Counted from the first letter of the stretch, positions 47,401 through 57,984 are shown. The stretch is 64,000 nt of DNA from Nematostella vectensis (GCF_932526225.1 NC_064045.1:13014442-13078441), one strand, 5' to 3'. The notes: a model not told the origin generated them from the sequence alone. A program made the numbers and translations.

Positions 47401-50400
47401 ATGGATCCAAGATAACGTTGCAGAAGTCACACAGAAAGTGATCAATGTGTTCGTACAGTTGTGCAAATATCACGCCGAACAAAAACCCATAACAAGTCGT
47501 GTTAAAGAGGTTACTAAACCATTTCAAGCGCCAACATTTCTCTCTTTAATCGAGTTAGATCTATTGGATTTCCGTAACACGCCGTGCAAATGCAGTAAGC
47601 GCCATCAATGGGTGCTAAACATTATCGATCACCATTCAAAGTACGTAACTTGTTGGCCATTGAAGGGAAAGAATGCAGTTGAAGTCTTACAAGGTCTTAA
47701 AAACTACTGCTACTCATTTGGTTTTCCAAAGAAAATAGTTTGTGACAACGGTACTGAGTTTTCGAATGCCATGCTGAATTCCTTCTGTGAAGAAAACAAC
47801 ATAGAAATTTGCCATGGATCTCTAAGGACACCAACTACTCAAGGCCTTGTAGAAAGAAGCAACCGCACATGAGGGGGACATGCGAGCAATACTAATCTCA
47901 AAGCAAAAAAGTGTTGGTGAATGGTGCAAAGCAACAATGGAAGCCATATACTATGAACATAACGTATCATAGAGCTATTAAATGTTCACCGTACGAAGCT
48001 GTCTTTGGGTTTAAAGCCCACCGTGAGGTCAACAGAATTGAACAAGATGGACAAGAGGTTCAAGAAGAACAACTAGAGGACAACCCAACAGTACCACTTG
48101 AACAAGAAGAACAACTAGAAGACAACCCAACAGTATCACTTGAACAAGAAGAACAACTAGAAGACAACCCAACAGTATCACTTGAACAAGAAGAACAACT
48201 AGAGGACAACCCAACAGTACCACTTGAACAAGAAGAACAACTAGAAGACAACCCAACAGTATCACTTGAACAAGAAGAACAACTAGAAGACAACCCAACA
48301 GTACCACTTGAACAGGAAGAACAACTAGAAGACAACCCAACAGTACCATTTGAAGAACATATTGACAATGAGGGAAGGAAATGTAAGGGTCAAAAAATCT
48401 GTGAATCACAGAAAACATATAATGAAAAAATGAAAAAACAAACACAGAAAGCAAAGAAATTCAAATTTAATGTATATGACATTGTTGCTATTCAAATACA
48501 TAAGTCTAACAAAGTCAGTAAATAACATCCTAATATGCTCATTGGCAAAATTACAGAGATTGATTCCACAAGTAATTATGTAAAAGTGGTAACACAGTTT
48601 GGTATCATTAAAGGGCTTATTGCCCCAACCAGACTAAATCCTTGTACTGCAACAAATGTTGCATTTGATTATGATCACGAGGTATCGTTCACATATGCAT
48701 GTAAACAATGTCAATCATAACTGTTAATAAACTGTCTTCTGGTTAAAACACTCATCACTTTTTAACCAACTACCTAACAATATACTGTAGTTAGAATATA
48801 AAGCCGTACTCAACCTTGTCCCTAAACCTAACCCCAAGGTACTATGAATATAAAGCCGTACCCAACCTTGTCCCTAAACCTAACCCCAAGGTACTATGAT
48901 TATAAAGCCGTACCCAACCTTGTCCCTAAACCTAACCCTAAGGTACTATGAATTTTTCAAACTAGTATGAAATCTTTCGAACCAGTTTGAAAAATTTAAA
49001 CCAGTTTTAACAATTTCAAACCAAGAAGCTTTTCAAACCACAACATACACGTGCACCTGAAAACGCGTGGAATTATCCCCCTTGTTTCCTTTATGTTTTC
49101 AGAGCCATAAAGATGGGTGACAAGGAGGTGGAGTATCATGCCGACTTCCGCATGATCCTACATACCAAACTAGCGAACCCGCATTACAAACCTGAGATGC
49201 AGGCCCAGACCACTCTCATCAACTTCACGGTCACACGAGAAGGCCTGGAGGATCAGCTTCTAGCAGACGTCGTCAGCAAGGAGAGACCTGATCTCGAGGA
49301 GACAAAGGCGAGTGACAGGATTTTCCCAGTGGCGCGTGAATTAGAGTAAAAAATCAAATCTCAGCGCGACCAGGAAAACCTTAAACAGGGGAAATATGTA
49401 TGAAATTATTGTTTTGACCAATCACATGCGAGATTTGCAAACCGTCAACTAGGAACGTCTCAACTTGTGTTAGTTCTCGGTTGTGATTCGTCAGAAAGAC
49501 AGTTAACATTCACACATTGATGTTAACTGTTATACAGGTATTATGTATCATGTTTCTTATATTTGTGTGATTAATTAAGGCGCGACATGGTGTTGCGTGT
49601 AGACACATGTCTGTGTTAAGATTTGCCATGAATTTTCTTGACCTTGGATTGTTATTTCATGACTGAAATGTGCGGCGCTAACTAACCTTTATCTATACTC
49701 ATTCACTTCAACGATATTTTTCTCACACTCATCTGTGCTTAACAGGCCAAGTTGACACAACAACAAAACGCCTTCACCATCAAACTGAAAGAACTCGAGG
49801 ACTCCCTTCTCGCCCGTCTATCCGCCGCTGGCGGTAACTTCCTGGGAGACTACGCTCTTGTGGAGAATCTCGAGATAACTAAACGCACAGCCGCCGAGAT
49901 TGAGGTCCAAGTAACGGAGGCCAAGCAGACAGAGATCAAGATTAACGATGCGCGTGAGGCCTACAGACCGGCCGCTGCCAGGGCGTCACTTCTTTATTTC
50001 ATCTTGAATGACCTGAACAAGATCAACCCTATGTATCAGTTCTCACTCAAGGTGAGTAGCTAACCGCGCTGTGAGGATTTTTGGCAGATCTGAAATTTTA
50101 AATCATCGAACTTTGATTTTAAAACCTTAGCTATAATGATAATATATCACAAACAGAATGATAATACATTTTGTTGCCCATTTCATGACTATTACGTTTT
50201 ATTACAAACGTGTACATGTGTTATGTATTCTGCCGTAATTGTTTTTTTTAACCTGGGAAGTCATAGGAAAAACTTTGAATTTGTCTTTGACTGGATCTAT
50301 TGCGCGACGGTTGTCTTTTTACCTGTCTTATTACTTGCTTTTCATTAAGGAAAGATTTGTAATTAGTTATTGCACTGGTGCTTATTACTCCATCGAACTT

Positions 50401-53400
50401 TCCCTTCTAGGCGTTTAGTGTGGTATTCCAGAAGGCTATCGAGCGCGCAGAACCGGCTGAGGAAGTAAAAGCACGTGTCGTCAACCTTATCGACTGCATC
50501 ACCTATTCGGTGTTCATCTACACCACACGTGGTCTGTTTGAGAAGGATAAGATCATCTTCACAGCTCAAGTCGCATTCCAGGTAAACATTACATATGAGT
50601 CACCATGATAACAATTATCATTACAAAGAAGGCAACAAAAAGGGAACTTTTTGAGGTAGGATTAGGTAGAACAGGCTTCTAAACTGTAGCATTCGTAAAC
50701 GTGAAACAGTGAGAGATATTTAAGCAAAAACAGCGACAATATTCAGACGCGTACATAGGATTGGTTGAAGGGGGCTGGCATATAGGTACCATGGAAAAGG
50801 ATCCTTTAATAAAAAATGACCCACTTTTTGCACCCAAAGGATGTGCGTTCTGATGTTCCGTCAACAAAATGCCTCTTGATCTTTTATCGTGTATAGAAAA
50901 CATTCGAGTTTTTGTTCTTGAGAAAAATTGCTAAATTATTGCTTGCCTGCAGGTGCTGTTGATGAAGAAGGAGATCATCCCTCACGAACTGGACTTCCTG
51001 CTACGCTTCCCCGCCGTCATGAACGTCACGAGTCCTGTGGACTTCCTGAGTAACCTTAGCTGGGGAGGCATCAAGGTAATCCCAACGCCTTAACTTGAGC
51101 TATATCAACACCGTCCATTTTTGTCATAAGACGGATTAAGTACATAATAATCACCCTAAAAAGCTTTCTTGTTTTATATAGTCCAATCGCTCAGAACGGC
51201 AAAGGAAATACCAACACTCCAACCTCACCTTTCACCACCTTGCCTTTTGTTTACCTTAATTTATGGGTGAAAATAAAAAAATATCCATACAAAAAACCTC
51301 CATCTTTGCCTTAACAAACTCGTCGTCAAGAACGAGAGACCATCAGTGACATGTTTTTCATGGAATGGTTATAGAACTAAGAGCGGTGTGTGTGTGTTGG
51401 GAAGGGGGACTGGACCTAAGTTGTGGTCGTCTCATCACATTGTTTGATCTCAAAGGCTCTGAGTAACATGGAAGAGTTCCGTAACCTCGATCGCGACATC
51501 GAGGGGTCGGCCAAGCGCTGGAAGAAGTTTGCAGAGAGCGAATGCCCCGAGAAGGAGAAATTCCCGCAGGAATGGAAGAACAAGACTGCACTTCAAAAGC
51601 TATGCATGATGCGCGCACTTAGACCAGACAGAATGACTTACGCCGTCAGGTAAGTCTTTGTCATGATGCGCACACATTATATCTTCGAAATACAGCCCGT
51701 TGGGAAGCTACAGACTGCTCCACACAGGAATTATTATACAATTTTTAAAGTGCTTTTGTCAAGTCCCCTTCCTTTGTAAAGATAGCCTTGGTACATTTCA
51801 GCTTATGCAAGATGATGAATAAGTCATTAATGAGCCTACCAAGCCGACCTTTGATGAGACCTGGATCCTCCTGCCTTAAAAGCGAAATAGCTTTGGGCTC
51901 TTCCATTACCCCTTATTACCCCGGTTATTTCTGAACACACCAAGCCTAAGTATTACTTTTTTACTAGCTTTTTGGAGGTTCATTATGTCCTCTTTCCGTA
52001 CATAGTAATTTCGTGGAGGAGAAACTTGGACACAAGTACGTCGAAGACGCGCCTACACCTTTCGCCATGTCTTTTGAGGAGAGTGGTCCCGCGACTCCCA
52101 TCTTCTTCATTCTCTCACCTGGGGTGGATCCCTTGAAGGACGTTGAAGCACACGGCAAAAAGATAGGCTTCACCTTTGACGCGAAGAACTTCCACAACGT
52201 CTCACTTGGCCAGGTTTGTCTCCTTATTTCAATCTTTACTTTTATTATATCTCTACTATACTCTATATTAAGCAGTCATCCTGTATTAGTGAACACTATA
52301 CAAATTCCCCAAATATTTAGTTTTCACTTAAATATTGTATTTATATACTTATCTTAAGCGCCGACGCCAAAGGTACGCTGTCCCGAGAACGGCCGCTAAA
52401 TAGAAGTAGCACTGTATAGACCTGACTACTTTATAGTGCAATGCTTGATATCGGGCTCATGGTAAAGTTCAGCTATCCTCTTTTGTGCTCTGTGTTTTTC
52501 TTCTGTGTCTATGAAAGTTCTTTTCTCTAATCTACGTTTGGTATTTCTGGTTTTCAAACCCTTTTAAAATTGCGCTTCTCGAAATTGTGATTTTGACCTT
52601 GATATTGCATCTGCACGATTGACTTATTACTAAGCGGGAATCTTTTTCCAGGGTCAAGAAATTGTTGCTGAACAGTGTCTAGACTTGGCCGCTAAGGAGG
52701 GCCACTGGGTCATCTTACAGGTATGTACTAAGATGTTCATGCAAACTCCATATTTAGGAGTAATTGATTTTTATTTTACGAATGTTATAAGAATGAAATA
52801 AATAATTGGGAATACCGGGAAAGATAAAGTGACTGTTAGAAATCGAGCCAAGTTACTTTGTTTTACCTGTTTGAATATCATGAAAAAATCCCCAGGTTTA
52901 CCATGGTATGGTATGACTAGAAAGACAAGCCGTAGAAAAAAAAAAATAGCTGTTCTGCTAAGGCTTGGTGTAATCATGAATGTCAATGTCGTGTGCCTCT
53001 ATAAAAACAGAAGATTCGATGTCATTTCAACTTTCCATTCGACAGAGCAGAACACTCTGAAGCGAAACAACTCTGTTTTCACACGGCGGTTTAACACACC
53101 ACTTCTACCTGGTTAATTTATTTTACTGAGACGTAGTTCACCCTATTTGATGATTTCCGTTGTTCTATACTCAGTACATTGTGTTTTTCTCGCCAGAATG
53201 TACATCTTGTAAAGAACTGGCTCCCTAAGCTCGAGAAGAAACTCGAAGCTTTTAGCGAGGGAAGTAATCCAGACTACCGTGTGTACATTTCCGCCGAGCC
53301 CGCAGGCACACCAGATGCCCATATTATCCCGCAAGGAATCCTGGAGACGTCAATCAAAATTACTAACGAACCGCCCACTGGCATGATGGCAAACTTGCAT

Positions 53401-56400
53401 AAGGCACTCAACAACTTCAACCAGGTAACTTGGAATTAGTTAAATGCCCTGCATTAAGAGGTGAATAAGGTTCACAGCTATCTCTGATTAGTTTGTCTTT
53501 ACAAACCGGACATACTGGGTCCACACGTCCTATGTTATCATTGCAGAATGCTGCTATCATTGTAAGACAATTCTTACTTTCTTTTTATTGCGACGCGCTA
53601 CCGTGGCCACCTTGACGGTTTTGTGCAAACCATTTTTATAACCAATGAGGACACGAACTTCACTAGCCAATTAGCGAGGCACAAAGAAATGCACTAGTGA
53701 ACATCAGGGCATAAGATGTAACTGTGATTCCCACGTGCTAATTGGCTATTTAAAAGAAAAAGAAATGTATTGGTGGCCACAGTAGCGGAATTACAAGAAA
53801 CTTATTTTGGTGACTAAAACTACTTCCATAACATTTTTCCTTAACCTTCCGTTTTTCTTCAGGACACACTTGAAATGTGTGCTCGTGAGAATGAGTTCAA
53901 GAGCATTCTTTTCTCGCTGTGCTACTTCCACGCCGTAGTGGCGGAAAGACGAAAGTTTGGTCCGCAAGGATGGAATCGCTCTTACCCGTTCAACACCGGC
54001 GACTTGACCATCAGCGTGGATGTGTTGTATAACTACTTGGAGGCCAACGCCAAGGTGAGATCAAATAACATTAAAAAACAGCAGCTCTTGTAGCTTGTGA
54101 ACACTCACATGGCATTCAGAGAACTGGATTCACCTTTTATACATTATGTATATGAAGATATATATATATATAATAATATATATGGAGATTATCGAGTGAA
54201 ATCTTTGAAGTAGTTGTAAATGAAAATGTTGACGTTTTGGCAATGCTGCCTTCACTAGTGTACTTGTACCAATGTAGCCTGCTAACGATAGTCTGTGTTT
54301 GGGCCATCTTTGTTTCGATCTATGGTCGGGTTCGCTAGCAGGCTAGAGTATCAAAGACACAGTACCAGTTTATAATCGCCACTGCCTTTACTCGTAGGTG
54401 CCGTGGACAGACCTGCGTTACCTGTTTGGCGAGATCATGTACGGAGGTCACATTACGGATGATTGGGACAGACGTCTCTGTAAGACCTACCTGGAGGAGT
54501 ACATGAAACCTGAAATGGTGAGGGCACCACACATGCAACGACAACGGCAATATTACGCACGCATGTATTTCTCAAAAGTAATTGCAGAGTTTACAGTAGT
54601 ACATGGAATGCCGCTTTACGGCCACTTTTTTGTCATCGTCATCATTATCGGCATCATCATTGTCATCATCATTATCACCATCATCGAACCAACGTCCGAT
54701 GACAGCGGCATTCACATAAACAAACGGCTTAGACAGCATTAAATTAAAGAACTAACAAAGACTACGACAATTGCAGTTGTGTACGTACGCAAGTGGCTTG
54801 CATCGGTTTAATACTTCTATATATCACAGCTTGAAGGTGAACTGAATCTCGCTCCCGGCTTCCCGTTACCCCCCAACTCGGACTTCAAGGGCTATCACCT
54901 GTACATAGACGAGACACTACCGCCAGAAAGTCCCTACTTGTACGGCCTGCATCCCAACGCCGAGATCGGCTTCCTCACCACCACCTCGGACAACCTGTTC
55001 CGTACCCTGCTAGAGATGCAGCCGCGAGATGCCGGCGGCGGGGAGGGAGCCTCGCAGACACGAGAGGAAAAGGTGTGGCAGGCGGGGTCTGTTTTATTGC
55101 TACCAAGAGCGTTTATTTAAGGCAGTGAAGATAATCGGCGAGGACGGCTAGGATTAAATTGAATAACACTGTCATTATTTGAAAATTTCTATAAAAAAAA
55201 AAACATCTTATAAATGTTCAGTTAAAACGATGATTATAGTTAGCAAACTGTTTTTTTTTCATCAGCTTTGATCACCGTTTCATTTATATTTGTAATATGA
55301 CAAAAAATTGAACCCTGGTTTAATGTATCGTCTCACGATTCACTCTTGCGGAATTTAAGATTGATTTAGTCAAAATCCCATTTAAAATTATTTTAACCCG
55401 TAAAATTACCACGGAAAAGGTTTTCTCGCCATTCCCCCCGAAAGTAGAATATCTGCAATAAGTTTCTAATACGTTGTCGCCTAGGTGAAGCAAGTGTTGG
55501 ATGACATCTTCGAGAAGCTTCCAGAAGAGTTTAACGTGCCTGAGATGATGGCGCGTGTCGAAGACCGCACCCCATACACCGTGGTCGCGTTCCAGGAGTG
55601 TGAGCGAATGAATATGCTCACCAACGAGATGAAGACGTCGCTCAAACAGCTTGACCTCGGTTTAAAGGTGCGGAAAACGATCCGTAATAATTGTTGTTAA
55701 ATGCGAAACATTGCTCAATTTACCGTAGACGTAATGGGAATCATGATACATCATGATCCATGGTCCACAGTTCACTGGTTCATTTTTTTTGGAAGAGATA
55801 TATGGTATAGATCCAAATTAGAAAATCTAGATGGTATAGATCCAATCAAAAAATCTAGCAAATTGTGGATATAAATTTTTCTTGCATGTACAAGTCCTGT
55901 AAGTCCTACATGTACGGAGCGTTGTTAAACCTTGACTCTTTTAAATGCTTTTTTGTTCTCTTGCCTATAGGGTGAGCTGACCATCACGTCTGAAATGGAA
56001 GACTTGTCCAATGCTCTTTTCCTGGATGACGTCCCTGAGTCATGGACACGCCGCGCCTACCCGTCCATGTTCGGCTTAGCCGCGTGGTTCGTCGATCTTC
56101 TGTTGCGTATCAAGGAACTGGAACAGTGGACATCCGACTTCTGCCTACCTAACGTGGTCTGGCTTTCAGGATTCTTCAATCCTCAGTCTTTCTTGACCGC
56201 CATCGAACAATCCATGGCGCGTAAGAACGAGTGGCCTCTGGACAAGATGGCCCTCCAAGTGGACGTCACCAAGAAGAACAAGGAGGACTTTAACAGTCCA
56301 CCGCGTGAGGGGGCCTACGTTCATGGGCTGTTCATGGAGGGAGCGCGCTGGGATACTCAGACAGGCATGATCGCGGACTCCAAGCTCAAGGATCTCACCC

Positions 56401-56588
56401 CTGCAATGCCCGTCATGTTCATCAGAGCTATTCCAGTCGACAAACAGGACACTAAGAACGTCTACGAGTGCCCCGTCTACAAGACCCGACAGCGTGGCCC
56501 CACTTACGTATGGAACTTCTTCCTTAAGACAAGAGAGAATCCTTCCAAGTGGACACTAGCCGGCGTTGCGTTGCTTCTAAGCTCGTAA
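18595..56588 (+). CDS. DNAH9: Axonemal outer-arm dynein beta heavy chain (DNAH9/11/17 group), complete
   Basis: This motor heavy chain of outer dynein arms hydrolyses ATP to slide axonemal microtubule doublets and drive ciliary or flagellar beating. ATG at 18595, TAA at 56586-56588. I traced 57 coding exons by splice consensus and conserved protein; every junction keeps phase, summing to 13,398 nt and 4465 aa, the normal length for this class. No stop or frameshift is present, so the gene looks intact. Four P-loops are seen (K1856, K2137, K2464, K2810), followed by stalk coiled coils, AAA5, AAA6 and a C-terminal domain ending [13 protein letters not shown]. Similarity along the whole length is to the DNAH9/DNAH11/DNAH17 and sea urchin ciliary beta-chain group. 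The symbol marks that group; which vertebrate paralogue is closest cannot be decided by eye. Exon coordinates are given in the domain entries. An AATAAA lies at 56983. Confidence 0.96.
25286..25406 (+). mobile_element. Dispersed inverted-ended repeat (family D), copy 1, dynein intron 12
   Basis: Begins ggtgttacggagagctttg and ends near gatggtgctccgcac. It shares more than 100 bp in inverted orientation with 38968-39095, including ctcaaggcctttgtactcta and tttgtttttggcttttgtt. The two ends of the element are themselves inverted (GGTGTTACxGAG), so it is MITE-like. Confidence 0.8.
26746..28247. mobile_element. Outer inverted-ended element filling dynein intron 14
   Basis: The left end gtttaacacattgacccct and the reverse complement of the right end, gttaacccattgactcct, agree at most positions. 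The element spans about 1.5 kb and makes up most of the 1856-bp intron. The right end stops 19 bp before the exon 15 acceptor. A second element (26775-27265) sits near its left end. No transposase frame is seen. Confidence 0.65.
26775..27265. mobile_element. Inner foldback element nested near the left end of the outer one
   Basis: Terminal inverted repeats of about 45 bp: cgtttctcgaaacacccgag plus aattctcggacccgaaaa on the left, mirrored by ttttcgggcccgagaattct plus cgggtattttgagaaacg on the right. The internal sequence repeats ttcgggcccgagaa motifs. Non-coding. Confidence 0.8.
28267..33223 (+). other. Dynein linker region, exons 15-25 (residues 1042-1733)
   Basis: Exons: 28267-28436, 28814-29036, 29170-29286, 29515-29601, 29745-30146, 30544-30789, 31020-31244, 31685-31776, 31886-32012, 32437-32589, 32990-33223. 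This covers DHC_N2, the lever that swings across the AAA ring. Landmarks are [20 protein letters not shown] (exon 16), [18 protein letters not shown] (exon 19), [15 protein letters not shown] (exon 21), [12 protein letters not shown] (exon 23) and [17 protein letters not shown] (exon 25). Confidence 0.93.
32139..32202. repeat. 31-bp direct duplication in dynein intron 23
   Basis: gtgtacacgacaactaccat plus gtgctttat occurs twice back to back with two differences. It is a simple local duplication. Confidence 0.7.
33370..35277 (+). other. Dynein AAA1, exons 26-29 (residues 1734-2108)
   Basis: Exons: 33370-33662, 34079-34235, 34437-34699, 34864-35277. This is the main ATP-hydrolysis site. Walker A is [15 protein letters not shown] with K1856; Walker B is CFDEFNRI with D1902 and E1903 intact. 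[17 protein letters not shown] follows. All catalytic residues expected of an active AAA1 are present. Confidence 0.95.
35700..36010 (+). pseudogene. Possible duplicated ORF-start relics in dynein intron 29
   Basis: Two short segments look related: [11 protein letters not shown] followed by a stop and HPEEAEI (from 35713), and [20 protein letters not shown] (from about 35904). Both have the acidic-serine then aromatic pattern of a protein N-terminus. They may be decayed copies of one mobile-element ORF. The family is not recognised. Confidence 0.3.
36559..37342 (+). other. Dynein AAA2, exon 30 (residues 2109-2370)
   Basis: This is the longest coding exon (784 nt) and holds essentially the whole AAA2 module. 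Walker A is [14 protein letters not shown] with K2137; the Walker B region is [20 protein letters not shown]2 in axonemal dyneins binds nucleotide with a structural or regulatory role. Confidence 0.93.
38170..38277. repeat. Short direct repeat in dynein intron 31
   Basis: aaatttactttcgcaacatt (about 38174) recurs as aaatctactttcgccacatt (about 38255), spaced by about 82 bp. Confidence 0.55.
38968..39095 (-). mobile_element. Family D repeat, copy 2, dynein intron 32
   Basis: Inverted copy of 25286-25406. The ends ggtgttacagagcacc and tctccgtaacacaaag are preserved. It is preceded by a G run and a ggggccacagccacgctcc block that resembles the repeat at 9900. Confidence 0.8.
40011..41927 (+). 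other. Dynein AAA4, exons 35-38 (residues 2722-2983)
   Basis: Exons: 40011-40204, 40554-40716, 41216-41472, 41756-41927. Walker A is [16 protein letters not shown] with K2810 and Q in place of the usual T/S, as is normal for this class. [20 protein letters not shown] and [20 protein letters not shown] are strongly conserved. Confidence 0.93.
42351..45127 (+). other. Dynein stalk, microtubule-binding domain and start of AAA5, exons 39-42 (residues 2984-3393)
   Basis: Exons: 42351-42479, 42957-43214, 43786-44037, 44537-45127. Coiled coil 1 ([20 protein letters not shown] onward) is in exons 40-41. The microtubule-binding tip spans the exon 41/42 junction ([19 protein letters not shown], then a [15 protein letters not shown] block). 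Coiled coil 2 ([20 protein letters not shown]) and the start of AAA5 ([17 protein letters not shown]) are in exon 42. Confidence 0.93.
42545..42895. repeat. Probable MITE-like insertion in dynein intron 39
   Basis: The segment is unusually rich in gaaaacg and gtgtggacgg motifs, with a central gagcatgcgcat. Outer parts (gaatcc with acttt on both sides, in opposite senses) are loosely inverted. The motif set resembles 58380-58720, but I could not align them base by base. Confidence 0.4.
47087..48720 (+). pseudogene. Integrase (rve-type DDE, KRBA2-like) gene of the transposon, broken
   Basis: The intact 261-codon stretch (47087-47872) carries an integrase catalytic core: ELDLLDF with the first Asp, [25 protein letters not shown] with the second Asp, and [10 protein letters not shown] with the Glu. 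A TGA at about 47870 interrupts it. The frame shifts and resumes at about 47940 ([17 protein letters not shown]), enters a 14-residue tandem repeat, and stops at 48523. After that stop, in-frame sequence continues to 48720 as a small beta-rich C-terminal segment ([17 protein letters not shown]). At least two disruptions make it non-functional. An upstream 47035-47217 frame may be its N-terminus. Confidence 0.8.
48064..48355. repeat. 42-bp tandem repeat within the integrase ORF
   Basis: Seven copies of a 42-bp unit coding [14 protein letters not shown] (P or S at position 11). The period is a multiple of 3 and synonymous variation is visible (gaagac versus gaggac), so expansion probably occurred while the frame was translated. 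Confidence 0.9.
48794..48950. repeat. 52-bp tandem repeat near the transposon's right end
   Basis: Three almost identical copies of a 52-bp unit beginning gaatataaagccgtac and containing ccttgtccctaaacctaacc and caaggtactat. Confidence 0.9.
49308..49745 (+). other. GC-AG intron (dynein intron 45)
   Basis: Exon 45 ends ACAAAG and the intron starts gcgagt; the acceptor is ttaacag at 49745. No GT donor within reach preserves both frame and the conserved protein (RPDLEETK joined to [10 protein letters not shown]). This is the only non-GT donor among the 56 introns of the gene. Confidence 0.8.
50735..50860. repeat. Family A-related fragment, dynein intron 47
   Basis: gacgcgtacataggattgg, a short G run, ataggtaccatggaaaagg and cccactttttg appear in the same order as in the elements at 2026 and 4764, with more divergence. 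The right end is not clear. Confidence 0.6.
54150..54185. repeat. AT microsatellite in dynein intron 53
   Basis: A short run of tatatatatat with a taataatatata interruption. Confidence 0.8.
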
Positions 56589-57700
56589 ATCCCATTCATC
56601 ACCTCGGCCTGTACGGTTTTATAGTATTTATTTTATTTATACGGCGAGGTCTTTTGGTGGAGTCACCATGAATTCTTGTGTGAACGTGTTACCTATTTTA
56701 AGGAGTGGATTCTAGAACAGTATTCAAATGCTATCAGAGGAAGATCATTTTTATTCAACGTACATGTCTACCAGACAATAGTAACATTACATACTCAACA
56801 ATGAGAAGCTCAGATTACTTCTCCGACTACTTTTTGTTGATTCAAATTGTTTGACTTACATAGTTCTATTGTTTTTTTTGACCGTGTTTTGTAGTTATTT
56901 TTTTATAGATTTTCCCTCATAGCAAAAAAAAAAAAATAACGAAAAAGACTTTGGTGAAAGAAAAGATTTAGCAACAATTTGCAATAAAATTGAAATAATA
57001 ATTGTTGTTTGTTAGTTTTATTTTACTATCGCTCCTAATCCGTTTTTACAGTAGTAAAAGATTCAACCCCGGGATGTAGATACTTTGAAAATGAATTAAT
57101 TAAATAATTTAAACCCGAAATAATTAATTATTTCTAAACTTGGCGCAAAATTCTGCAAATGCTGGTCATTTTATTTTTATTTCTCTCTCTGTCGATAAAT
57201 GTTTTCAATTTTTGCAACAGTGAACGCCCCTCTGTACGCATCGCCTTTTGAGTGTTTGTGCCGATCGATTTGGCTGCCTCGGAAGATGTCTTGGCTATCA
57301 ATATTCCCACTGTCGCGATCGTGGAAAATAACGTCCATCACGACTTATGTACCGGTGAGTAACCATTTGGTTGCCAAGGAATAGTCTAGCAAGCACGTGG
57401 TCTCTGCTTCCAAAATGGGGGTTCTGTCTGCTTATCTCTTCGGCTATCCCAGATAGGGCCGAATTGCGGGCGTCACAGCGCTCTGATCCGTATTCGATTC
57501 GCTTTGTGCTTTTTCCATCTTATTTTTAGACAGTAGTACTCGATAATCTCAGCACCTCCGGCCACCCGAGGCCAATACCGACAAGCGGAGAGGCGAGAAG
57601 GTAAACACACTCAATACCCCGCCCGTCACAGCGAGAGCCTCTCCGGCCGTGGCGGTAGAGGAGAACTTGACAATGTTGGCTTTCTTGTGTGCGCTTCGTC
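56589..57700 (+). other. Dynein 3' UTR and intergenic sequence
   Basis: AATAAA at 56983-56988, about 395 nt after the stop, is the best poly(A) signal. Beyond it the sequence becomes CpG-richer (57220-57700). An open frame at 57199-57384 ends at a donor-like ACCG/gtgagt, but I could not link it to other exons. Confidence 0.45.
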
Positions 57701-57975
57701 TAATAGGGGACTTGCGCTAAGAGATGACGTGACCTTTTTGGGTGGCAAATTCAAAAAAAGGAATGACTGCGCCCGTCACACCAGAGAACAACGAAGAAAT
57801 AAAATCTCTAAATTAAACTAAACCTTTTCAAAAAATAATTATGTTATTCTTTTTTTTTTTTTTCGTAAGCGCTGAACAAGTTGCTTTTGTTGCTGTTATT
57901 TTGCCGCTAAAAGGCTGAGGCGCGCTAGTTTGCCGCCCAAACAGTCACGTGATCTCTTAGCGCAAGTCCTCTATC
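57701..57975. mobile_element. Family C MITE, copy 2 (275 bp, inverted relative to copy 1)
   Basis: Starts taataggggacttgcgctaa and ends tctcttagcgcaagtcctcta. The terminal inverted repeats and the internal gcgctgaacaagttgctttt and ttttgccgctaaaaggctga blocks match the reverse complement of 16431-16711. Non-coding. Confidence 0.9.
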
Positions 57976-57984
57976 TATTCTCTG

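Larger units (their letters stand above)
46623..49054. mobile_element. 2.4-kb DNA transposon with integrase relic, inside dynein intron 44
   Basis: The left end tatgtacatgtcgtgg and the reverse complement of the right end, cacgtgtatgttgtgg, match at 11 of 16 positions, all differences being transitions. Both termini continue as subrepeats of aaactggtttgaatttttc in inverted orientation. The sequence acctga lies just outside the left end (46617-46622) and one or two bases outside the right end (49055-49060), consistent with a target duplication. The element holds a broken integrase gene, a 42-bp coding repeat and a 52-bp tandem repeat. Inverted termini plus a retroviral-type integrase core is the Ginger/KRBA2-like pattern of cut-and-paste elements. 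The host gene's splice sites are unaffected. Confidence 0.7.
45559..56588 (+). other. Dynein AAA5-AAA6 and C-terminal domain, exons 43-57 (residues 3394-4465)
   Basis: Exons: 45559-45794, 46223-46345, 49103-49307, 49746-50051, 50411-50581, 50953-51075, 51456-51649, 52006-52213, 52652-52720, 53197-53424, 53863-54054, 54398-54517, 54830-55072, 55485-55667, 55971-56588. Landmarks are [13 protein letters not shown]-like coding in exon 45, [19 protein letters not shown] (exon 50), [20 protein letters not shown] (exon 53), [20 protein letters not shown] (exon 54) and [15 protein letters not shown] (exon 57). Confidence 0.93.

Noticed and set aside
48029-48454. Minus-strand frames opposite the 42-bp repeat
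   Set aside because: Antisense shadow of the integrase repeat region.
57199-57384. Open frame ending at ACCG/gtgagt, considered as a first exon
   Set aside because: No partner exon or recognisable protein sequence was found before the MITE at 57701.
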